A stretch of DNA of 64,000 nt from Sparassis latifolia. Taxonomy: Eukaryota; Basidiomycota; Agaricomycetes; Polyporales; Sparassidaceae. Both the position numbers and the translations under genes were made by a program. The notes under the pieces are model-generated. The model searched no databases. It was not told the DNA's origin and worked only from the letters and a program-made list of their open reading frames with translations. The stretch is taken from positions 496,001 to 560,000 of the forward strand of contig JAENRS010000022.1 in assembly GCA_018466975.1 (NCBI GenBank), read 5' to 3'. This document shows, piece by piece, positions 11,666 to 21,212 of this stretch; positions within the stretch are counted from its first letter, which is position 1; every line of letters starts with the position of its first letter.

Positions 11666-14597
11666 ATGTCGAAGCAGGAGAGCGACACCGGGAGCAACAT
11701 CAAGAAGGGTCAGGTTGAGGCCATCGAACGCGATGCGCCTGACGATGACACCCCGCCCCCGCTCACTCCAGAGCAGGAGCGCAGGCTCTGGCGCAAGGTC
11801 GACATGCACCTCTTGCCCATCCTCACTATCATGTATCTCTGCTCCTTCTTGGATAGAGGAAATATCGGTACGCACTGCGTATACCACGGACTGCGTGATA
11901 TCGGCGTCCTATCACTGTGGTAGGGAACGCCAAACTGCAAGGACTGACGACCCAGCTTGATCTCACGGGTAATAAGTACAATATTGCTCTGGTGCGCGTC
12001 GGGTTCCCGTCTCTTCCGCCGTGTCTGACCTCGTCTCACCATCTGTTCTGCAGACTATGTATTTCATAGTACGTCACCTAACAGTCACCTGCTCATGTCT
12101 CTGAGTTTCATTTCGTCCGCGATCACAGCCCTACTGCCTCTTCGAATGCCCAGCGAAGTGCGTTATAATTCTCGCTTTCCCACATCCCGTATCAGAACTG
12201 ACATATTCCCATCTCAGTCTGGTGCTGAAGAAGTTCCGCCCCTCAAGGTGCGCCCCAGCTGTCCTGCACTGACCCTCCGTCCTCGCACTCACACTCACCG
12301 GCACAGATGGCTCCCAGGCATCACAGTACGTCCCCATCTACCCCGCCCCCACCATCCAATATTCATTACTCCCCACCTGCCAGCTGCTCTGGGGCACGAT
12401 CATGTACGCCCTCTCCCCTCCCCTCCCTTGCCCACGCACGCTAATCCTGCACCCTGGCAGGGCGCTCATGGGTCTCGTAAAGACGTACGCCCGTCCACGC
12501 CACATTGCTGGATCCAACCTCACTGCACTGACTATCTCCTACAGGTATCCCCAGCTCGTCGGCACACGCGTCGTCCTTGGCGTCACCGAGGCAGGGCTTT
12601 TCCCCGGTGTCGTCTACTAGTGCGTCCGCCCTCTGTCATCTCTCCTCGTGTCGGTGCACCAGCTGACTGAGCGCACAATGACCACTCTCTGGCTGAATTC
12701 GGACCCGCTAACTCGCGTGATGTCGCCAACTCCCACGCATGCTACTGAACTTGCCCTTGCAAACTACCCTTTTCCGCTGCTGAATCCACTGACAACCCCC
12801 ACTGACCCGCTGACGACCCCTGACCCTGGCCACACTGTGCTCCCGCCACCCGGCACTGCAGCCTGACCCTCTGGTATCCGCGCCACATGTTGCAGTACCG
12901 CGTCGGCCTCTTCTACGGTGGCGCTACCATCGCGGGCGCGTTTTCGGGCCTGCTTGCGTTCGGCATCTCGTTCATGTCCGGCACCGCGGGCCTGCTCGGG
13001 TGGTCCTGGATCTTCGTGCGTCGTTTCTTTTTTTCTTTTTCTTTGTCAAGCTGCTGGAGAGTTGCTGATGGGGGACTGACTGCTTGTGTGTGGGGGTTAG
13101 ATCATTGAGGGCATCGCTACGGCTGTTGTCGGATTCATTGCGTTCTTCGGTGAGCATCACGCGCGCCCTGCGGTGTATCGTCGAGGTGACTGATCGTGGC
13201 CCCTGCATGCTAGTCCTCGTCGACTTCCCCGACACCGCCACGTTCCTTACGCCTGCGGAGCGCGCGTATGTCATCTGGCGCAAGAGTGCGTGGCATCTTG
13301 CTCCACTCCCCGCAGAACATTCTGGCTGATGCGCCCTGCCCCCGGGCACAGAGTACGACACGTCGTGCGTCGGCGAGGAGGAGCACTTCGCGATGCGCCA
13401 CATCTATGATGCGCTCGCGGACTGGCAAGTGTGGCTCCAAATCCTCATCTTCATGTCTGTCGTCGCGCCGCGTGAGTGCGCTTGCCCGGTGCTGAGTTTG
13501 GTGTGTGACGCTGATGCATGCGTGCGTGTAGTGTATGGGATCTCGTTGTTTTTACCGTAAGCCGCCCTGCCCGTCCGTGCGCTCTGTAAGGTTGGATCTG
13601 ATCCGTGGACATTAATTTTACTTGCGCGTGTAGGACGATTATCAATACGTGAGTCGCGCGTTTTGTGTTTTTCCGTCTTTCCTGTCGTGGTGGTCTGGTG
13701 CTGACGAGCGAACGATCGTGCGCAGATTCGGCTACGACACCGCCATCAGCCAGCTACTCACCGTCCCACCCTACGTCTTCGCCAGTAAGTCCGCTCCCCT
13801 CTCCCTCCCCACGCAAAGATACACTACGCTCACGCACTCGCGTGCAGCGATACTCCTCCTCACGTTCGCGATCTGGTCGGACAGGATCAAGGTCCGCTTC
13901 CCGTTCATCTTCGCGGGGCTCGTCATCGCGCTCGTCGGCTTCGCGATTAACATCTCCGCTGTACCCGGCGGCGTCAAGTATTTTGGCACGTTCTTCTGTG
14001 TCGCGGGTACCTATGCGGCGTTCCCCGGAGTCGTCGCGTGGTGCGTGTCCCTTCCCCGCCACACCTTTTGATGAGTGTGCTATGCGTACACTCTTATCTT
14101 TCTGTTATGCATGCGCTCTTCTCTTTCTGTCAGACGTTCTCTCTCCCCCCTTTGTTTCTCTGCCGTTCTCGCCGAACGGATTGCTCACTGCGTCAGTGTC
14201 CCAGGCTGGGCAACAACATCGCGGGTCAGTACAAGCGCGGCGTCGGCATGGCGCTCCAGATCGGGCTTGGGAACTTCGGCGGCGCAATCGCGTGCAACAT
14301 TTACCTCTCCAAGGACTCCCCGCGTTACATCATGGGCCGTGCGTCCCCACTTCTCCCTTACTTACTAACCCTCTCCCTACTTTTCCTCATCTTCGTCGCT
14401 TCGCTGCAGACGCCCTCGAGCTGATGTTCATTGGCATCGGCTTCATCGTCGTGCCCATCACCGTGTTCAACTACCGCCGCATCAACGCGCGCCGCGACAG
14501 GCTCCTGCGCGAGGCAGGAGAGGAGGGCATCAAGTACACCAGGGAGGAGCTCCTTCGCATGGGGGACCGCGCGCCCGAGTTCCGGTACACCCTTTGA
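11666..14597 (+). CDS. MFS transporter, Dal5/allantoate permease (anion:cation symporter) family
   Basis: This is a plasma-membrane major facilitator of the Dal5 group, whose members carry organic anions, vitamins or ureido compounds; the substrate here is unknown. The N-terminus is hydrophilic (MSKQESDTGSNIKKG). TM1 reads MHLLPILTIMYLCSFLDRGN, followed across an intron by IGNAKLQGLTTQLDLTG, the family signature. Later exons read PYCLFECPANLVLKKFRPS, TRVVLGVTEAGLFPGVVYY, LTLWYPRHMLQYRVGLFYGG, GWSWIFIIEGIATAVVGF, VDFPDTATFLTPAER, WQVWLQILIFM, LLTVPPYVFATILLLTFAIW, LGNNIAGQYKRGVGMALQIG and NYRRINARRDR. The stop is at 14595-14597. About 16 short introns include one flanking a 15-nt exon (13634-13648). 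All junctions examined are in phase, so it looks intact. It is convergent with sugar porter A. Confidence 0.93.
13634..13648 (+). other. 15-nt micro-exon in the MFS transporter gene
   Basis: GACGATTATCAATAC sits between a TAG acceptor and a GTGAGT donor. It joins FLP to FGYDTAIS as FLPTIINTFGYDTAIS, which matches the family sequence in this loop. Confidence 0.7.
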
Positions 14598-14998
14598 ATT
14601 CTCAGATGTTGCTGGCGCGGATGGGATGGGGACACGCTGTGCGGCGCGGTGTGCGATGATGGGCGAGAGCTTGGATGTATCGTAGCTAACGAAGAATCGT
14701 GACGATTACGAAGGGTCGACATGTTAGGCTCGTTCCGGTGGACAGACGCGACTTTATGTCAGAGTCTGAGCGGCCAGACTCGCATAGACACTGAGTTGAG
14801 TGCTTAATAAACCATGCCAAGATACGTATAATACACGAGGATAGTGAGCCTGATGGTACAAGGTTACGATATACAAGATGCAGCAGACCGACAAGTCTTC
14901 AACACAATATCCAGAGCTGAAAAATACGAAACACGAAAAAGGAGTCCCGACAGTATTCGCTGGCACTGCCGTCAACGACGCGTTCGTAGGGTCCTACA
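14598..14998. other. convergent intergenic region
   Basis: The 3' ends of the MFS transporter (+) and sugar porter A (-) face each other here. No gene or repeat was seen; terminators or poly(A) signals are expected. Confidence 0.5.
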
Positions 14999-17110
14999 TC
15001 ACACTATCAGCTTCTCGGGGTCCTTCTCGTCCAGGCCACGAAGATCCTCCCGGACCTCACGCTGTGCCTGCGCAGAAGCGATGCGCTCCGCGACGTCCTC
15101 GCCATCGAACAGTGCCGCGGTCTCTTCGAGCGTGCGGTTCTTCGTCTCGATGATGAAGAAGTACAGGAAGACGAATTCGAACGCTGTCCAGCAGCAGTAG
15201 ACGATCTAGACAAATTGCAGATGTAGAAAGAAATAAGTGGACGCCGGAGAGATGCTCACGTAGTACTTCCACGCGAGCTTGCTCAGCGCGATCGGGTTGA
15301 CGTATTGGTTGAAGATGAGGGCGGAGGAGATGACGACACCAGAGATATTGAGGCCCTTAGCACGTATGGGGAACGGGAGAATCTCGACAGTGTAAGTCAC
15401 GAGGAGAGGTGTGAATGCAAGGCTAGTATGACGAATCGGATACCGTATCGAAAACGTGGTAGAAATAGACTCACTCATAAGCCGCGTAGTACAGGAAGAT
15501 AGACGCAATTACTGCATGAGCAGCTGCAGGCGTGCCGTGGATCGCGAATTGTGCGGAGCAGATGGTCTGCACGGTGAAGAAAATGCAACTACCACCCGCT
15601 GCAGCGAGGAAGAGGGGGCGACGACCAAGTCGATCGACGTAGAACGAAATTCCGATGGCCCAAAACAAGTTCCAGACGGCCAGAATGCTGGTCGCAAATA
15701 TCAGAATGTCTCCAAACACATGACAAACAATAAAGATAACGTACGCCGTGATCAGCAACTGGATAGCCTCGCTCTTGATTCCAATCGCGTCGAAAACGTC
15801 GTGGAGATAGTAGGACACTAAACCGTTGCCAGACCACTGCGAGAAAAAACCAATAGCAGTTATAATGAGGATACGCCTTCTGTTTCCTGCAGTTTTGACG
15901 AGGGAAGTCCAGCCGACGTTCTTCGATGCTGAAAGCGATCGAATGAATGAGCGAGGTTCTGCGCGTCATTCAAGGATAGCATACATTGACGGTCCAGCCC
16001 AATAGCTGCTTTGATTTCCTGAAACTCGTATTGGACCAAAGGATCTTGCTCGTCACCGTCCGCATGGTAGTACGCAAGGATGCGAAGACCTTCAGCATCT
16101 CTCCCCTTGGAGATGAGCCACCTCGGACTTTCCGGTGCAAAGAGAACCAGAATAAATTGGAAGACTGATGGAATGCCCTGCATGAGAGAAGGGATTCGCC
16201 ACGACCAGTTGTTGTTGATCCTTGCGGTACCATACGTTGTCCATGATGCACTGCACAGTGGCCAATGGGTTTGATACTAGGCAGACAGTTTGAATTTCAT
16301 AAGACTTACATAACATTTCCGGAGTACCACAACGAATTATATACCGAGGTGAGTGGCGCACGATATTTCGGGTATGAAATCTCCGTGACCAACATAGGAG
16401 CCGCATTAGCTGGTAATTGTTCAGTCCCATACCACAAGTGAACAACGCGCAAGCTTACTTGCAAACGTCAAACCGAAGCCAACGCAAAATCTGTGAAGTC
16501 CAACGGCATGAGCAGCCCATTGGAGAGTCAAGAGATGAAACACTTGCCGTGCGCTGATGAACATGCTAAGGTTGTAAGCTGCGGACTGAACAGCAACACC
16601 AACCAACATGATAGTGGCACCGATAAAAATGGTGGGTCGACGTCCCAACCCATCGGAGAGGTATGGTGCGAAAGGATAGCCAGCGAGCGATCCAATGTTC
16701 TGGCGGAGGTAAGAGTTAAAGAGAGCTCTAGTCAACTAGTAGCCTTACTTGAATGGCATTAAGTAGACCCAGTTTGCCGCCGGAGGGATAGTTGAAGTAC
16801 ATCTCCCATTGAGACAGCGACTGGAAACTATTCATTAAACTTCCATCGAATCCATTGGCGGAAGACGTGATGACGCTGCATATCCTCTGTCTGAGGGTGA
16901 CCAACAAAACAATGAGCAAGGATTACACACAGGAGGACGATCCAAGCATGAAGTGTTATCAGCCTGTCAAAATAACACCGTCTTCAGCACGAGATTCTCT
17001 CGGGAAATCGAGTAGACCTACCGTCGATTAGTGTTCCACTTCCTCTTAGGATCGAGGAGGTGCTCATATCCTACCGTTGTGCCCGAGGACACCGCTCCGC
17101 CAGCAGCCAT
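14999..17110 (-). CDS. MFS sugar porter A (lactose-permease-like hexose transporter)
   Basis: This is a plasma-membrane sugar/H+ symporter of the major facilitator superfamily. It starts MAAGGAVSSGTTVGYEHLLD at 17110 and ends DEKDPEKLIV-stop. Family marks are NGFDGSLMNSFQSLSQWE, NIGSLAGYPFAPYLSDGLG, GRRPTIF, FAPESPRWLISKGRDAEG, DRLGRRPLFLAAAGG, YTVEILPFPIRAKGLN, FNQYVNPIALSKLAWKYY and ETKNRTLEETAALFDGEDV. These give 12 predicted membrane segments with the usual central loop. Around ten short introns were placed and the joints examined are in phase. It is closely related to porter B at 41.8-43.9 kb, which has the same exon order and orientation. A TATA-like box lies about 65 bp upstream. Substrate specificity cannot be read from the sequence; relatives carry hexoses or lactose. 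Confidence 0.92.
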
Positions 17111-18116
17111 GGTGAATTGTGAGAAACGGGTGCAAGTCCGGAGGCTGCTGAGAAACGTGCGGGAGACATCACAAGTCTTTATACTACTCGACCCAAGACC
17201 ATGTCGACTGCAACCAAAATACGCTTGAGTTGTTCAGGTGACCGACAACAGTGGATTTTTCCGCACTTTCCCCACATTTCCCCACATCTTATGAGCAGAA
17301 AAACACTACGCCAAGGCTGATCCGCAGGCTCAGGTACGGCTGCAAAGGGCCATCTGAGCACGGGTGACCACTGTGTTTGTCCAACAATCAGATGCAAGTG
17401 CATATCTCATCTCGGGTGATGCGGTATGAGGAACCTTCGAGGACTATGGCGGAGAAAGGCTGCTGCTATCAGTATCGAGAACTTGGAGAGAGGGAGAAGA
17501 ACAGATAAGAAAGAGTTCAACGGGGATACAATGGGAGGTACTGCATGTGGAGGAGCGCTCAGAACCAGAAGAAGGGATAAATGAGCGTTCAACGGAGACA
17601 CAGTGCGATGGGTGCCCGCATATACATAGTGGGGCCCTTCTGCGTGATGCAAGAGATATCGAAGTGTGTCGATCAAATCGAACGGTGGAACACATGCTCA
17701 CCTGTTGTACACCGGCTCGAAGAGATACACCAAAGTTAGAGGACGCCGGTCAGTATACGATGAGTAGAGTATGTCAAGCGTGAGATAGCGGTGACATCAT
17801 ACTTCTGAAGAACGCTTCGCGTTGTAGCAGTCTGTTTTCCGACGAGCCATATATCTGCAAGTATTAAGCGCTGTGCAGCGAACTTGAAGCTGACAACAGG
17901 CAACGTATAGGGCCTAGAAGAATTCAATAACTGCAGAGTATGGCAACAGGCAATGCATGATTGGGACAGAACAAATCCTGCTAATCGTTGTTCGAGACAG
18001 TTGATGTCCGATAGAAAATTCAATATCCACGATATGACTTGCCATGGCTACGTCACAACTTGCCGTCTGGAAAGACGAGAACAGAGTGGTACGTCTGAGA
18101 AATTTGGAGCTCACCC
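17111..18116. other. intergenic, porter A promoter and no recognised gene
   Basis: Contains the upstream region of porter A. The stretch after about 17.2 kb has short frames on both strands without motifs. A run of TTTCCCCACA-type direct repeats near 17265 is minor. The kinase relic that starts near 18117 may extend a little further left. Confidence 0.45.
17176..17183 (-). promoter_or_regulatory. TATA box of sugar porter A
   Basis: On the minus strand TATAAAGA lies about 65 bp upstream of the ATG at 17110. Porter B has a TATA element at nearly the same distance, which supports it. Confidence 0.5.
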
Positions 18117-18640
18117 GGAGTTATATATGTACCTTGAATGTGCCATGCAGACATTCAAGCTTTTGGTAGGCAAGCACCTCTTCCCAGTCGATGATACTGC
18201 ACAATGGCCGGTCGAGGATGTTCTTGCCAGGCAACTAGGGGTCTACGACCTCGACAAGGCCCCTCAACATATGTGCACGGAAGCTCCAAACGTGGTCAAC
18301 GGGGATGGTGTGTATCTCTCTGCTCTCTCCGAGCACACATCGCGTTGCATCGTCGACGGTCCCGTGTGATGACTGATTCGGACACCTAGGCTCATTGCAC
18401 CACATTCAAACGACTCCGCTGCATCTGAAGAGTGTCAAAGATTTTTTCAAGCAACATAACTGGTCCCCATTACAATGGACGGTCCGGAGAGTAAACTCGA
18501 CCTCGCTGTGTCGTTCATCGAGAGGCGCCTGCCGCTCGAGCCGAACAATAGAGTGTCTACCTCAGGACTGCTCCAACCCTTGGCTGCAGGATGTCGAGGA
18601 GATCAAAGCGTGCTATGTCACGCCGCGATGATAGTAATAG
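18117..18640 (+). pseudogene. relic of an SRPK-like protein kinase (C-terminal part)
   Basis: Two segments match the C-terminal lobe of kinase 3 (54.3-56.0 kb). KLLVGKHLFPVDDTAQWPVE..NVVNGDGVYL corresponds to TLVSRKLFPIPVDLQWPDDE..NVVNRDGSYL. ESKLDLAVSFIERRLPLEPN corresponds to TELDLAISFIERCLVLDKND. The ATP-binding lobe and catalytic loop are absent, the final ELLKHPWLEG motif has drifted to GLLQPLAAGC, and frames change between the pieces. It cannot encode an active kinase. Confidence 0.75.
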
Positions 18641-19178
18641 ACTGGACTGTCATTTTGCAGCGCTGTAGTACCCAATTTAGCTCATTCGTCATTCTCTCCT
18701 TTCTTACACTTAATTCTGGAATAATATGTTGTACTATACTATACTCTACTCTGATGACATCTACGCTCCATTGAATGTACTTCTCCACTCAATGAAATGC
18801 ATGATCTTTTTTGGCGCTCGTTTGTCGCGTGCATTACGTAACACGCGTAGTGCCAAGAATTTTTTATTGCGTCCGTCCATTGCAAGACCATCAGTGAACC
18901 GGTCTGATACTAATTATTCTCCTTAACTTTGCTTTTCGAAAACGTTGAAGTGGTCGTCTCTACCACATATCTCTTGAAAAGCTCAAATTTTACCTTATTT
19001 GCGCTCGGTACGGTCGCTGTAGTCTCCCACTCACACTCACACTTAGACTCTGCTTCAACCTTCGCGCTCAGGATATCCGTGTCTGGCAACATCTTGGATC
19101 TGAACCTTGGACTGGTTCTTTCTACTCAAAGTCTTTCCTAGTACTATCGGCTGCACATTATAGTCCACCAAATCAACC
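18641..19178. other. intergenic, YTM1 promoter region
   Basis: AT-rich sequence between the kinase relic and YTM1. No gene or clear promoter element was recognised. Confidence 0.4.
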
Positions 19179-20919
19179 ATGGCTTCGATGTCTAGCGCGG
19201 CTGAGCCCTCTCACCCGGTGGTCTTTACGACACAGACACCCTACCCTCTCCCATCGCAAAAATTCATGATTCCCACATCATGGAAGCGCTACCAGCTTTC
19301 ACAGCTCGTGAACAAAGCTCTGTCTCTTCTGAAGCCTGTGCCTTTTGATTTTCTTGTGCGAGGTGAGATTCTTCGTGCAACTCTGGGGGAATGGTGTGCA
19401 GAGAAGGGCATTGGTGAGGTATGTGGACAGTCTGTGAGGAGTACTTGTCTGGATGCTGATGGTTTTTGTATAGGAAGAGACGCTTGAAATTGAATATTTT
19501 GAGTCGGTGATGCCTCCTCAAAAGATGTCGACGCTACCGCATGAAGATTGGGTGTCGTCCGTATCGTGCCAGATTTCCAGGTAAGTCCGAATTTCCTCGA
19601 GTGCGGAATGGCTGTACATCGCAGTATGTGCGTATCAAAAGCTTGTAAGTACGTACGATTTCGTGCCGTATCTTCGTCGGAATAAATGTCGTTTTGTTCT
19701 TTAAATTGCAAGTCAGTGTATTTAGCTACGATATGCCGTTATTGGTCTTTCTGCGGTGTACAGCCATTGTCCTCATCATAACTCGGCAAGCAAGTCTGAT
19801 CCCCCAACAGCTACTTCCTAACCGCATCTTACGACGGTTCAATCCGCACCTTCGATTATTCCCAACAGCTGCTGCACACTAGCACGCCCCATAGTGCACC
19901 CATTACCTGTATCTGCATCGTCCCCTCTTCCTCCCCCGATGGCCACATCATTGCCAGCGCCTCGCACGACCTCACAGCGCGTCTTACCAAACTTACCCTC
20001 TCCACCTCCGATTCCCCCGACTTCACACCACGCACGGAGCCCCTCGCCTCACTGCACCTGCACACAGCGCCCGTCTCCTCCATCGCCGCGAGTCCCTCAG
20101 GCGCGCATCTCCTCACCTCCTCCTGGGACAGCTTCATCGGGCTGTGGGATGCCGCCATCCCTGATAGCGACGAGGTGCCCCTCGAGGACGTCCAGCCCCA
20201 CACAGACCGCAAAAAGCGCCGCAAGTTCACGCACGACGACGAGCCGCGGCCCAAGCGTAAGGCACCGGTCGGCGTGCTGAAGAGTCACACAGCACGCGTC
20301 TCGCGCGTCGTGTTTACTCGCGGGGGGGACGCCGCGGCATATAGCTGTGGCTTCGACTCGACCGTTCGTTCATGGGACGTCGAGAACAGCGTGTGCACCA
20401 ACACTATCGTGCGTTTTCCTCGATTACCTACTCATTTTCTGACTGGGCTAACACTGCTTTTGCCGTTGCTTGTAGACCGCCGCGTCGAAACCATTCCTCG
20501 ACCTTGCCGTGACGCAGTCCGGAAATACCGTTCTCGCTGCTTCAACTGACCGGACGATCTCGCAGTATGACCTGCGCGCAGCGACCTCCTCCACTGCTAC
20601 ACCCTCCCTCGCGACGCTCGCGCACCCGGCTACACCATCCTGTATCGCCGTACCCCCTCCCGCGGCCCAATCCTCACCGCCATCCGAGCCTGTATCCAGC
20701 TCAGAGCACCAGCTACTCTCAGGCGCGTACGACGGCGTCGTCCGCCTATGGGATCTGCGCAGCGTCCGGGGCGCAGTGACAAGCTTCAAAGTGTGGGAGG
20801 GCAATCAGGGTGGGAAGGTGCTCACTCTGGACTGGGCGCGCGGAATTGTGGGCGTCGGTGGAGAGGGCGGGGTCGAGGTTTGGCGTGTGGGACAGGGCGA
20901 GCATGCTTTCCTCAGCTAG
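19179..20919 (+). CDS. YTM1: Ribosome biogenesis protein YTM1 (WDR12)
   Basis: Ytm1 is a subunit of the Nop7/PeBoW complex (Erb1-Nop7-Ytm1). It is needed for 60S maturation and is removed by the Rea1 AAA ATPase through its N-terminal NLE domain. The start at 19179 gives MASMSSAAEPSHPVVFTTQ, then the NLE domain (LSQLVNKALSLLKPVPFDFL, LEIEYFESVMPPQ). WD40 blades follow: HEDWVSSVSCQISSYFLTAS, YDGSIRTFD, IIASASHDLTARL, HLLTSSWDSFIGLWD, a basic linker (DRKKRRKFTHDDEPRPKRK), SHTARVSRVVF, CGFDSTVRSWD, STDRTISQYDLR, LLSGAYDGVVRLWDLRS and GVEVWRVGQGEHAFLS-stop. At least four introns are used, and the junction SCQIS|S..YFLTASYDG is in phase. The gene is intact with the usual family length. Confidence 0.95.
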
Positions 20920-21212
20920 TCGACGGTTTGGTCTGTCCAGCGATGTTCGCAGACAAAATGATACAGTATTATCTGTGCATGAGGTAGAGGCATTGAAAGC
21001 TGGTGTATCGCAAAACAAATGGGAGATTACAGTCGCGGAAACACAAAGATAGAACGAATACAAAAGATCCGCAAACAGTTCTCATCTATGGGGATAGAAA
21101 CACACAGCCGCAACGAATGCAGCGGATGTGAGATGCTGATGCTAGGTCATACATATGTTTGGATTTTCACTTCTTACTCCGGCGTATGCTGTGATTGCTA
21201 ACGGTAATGATC

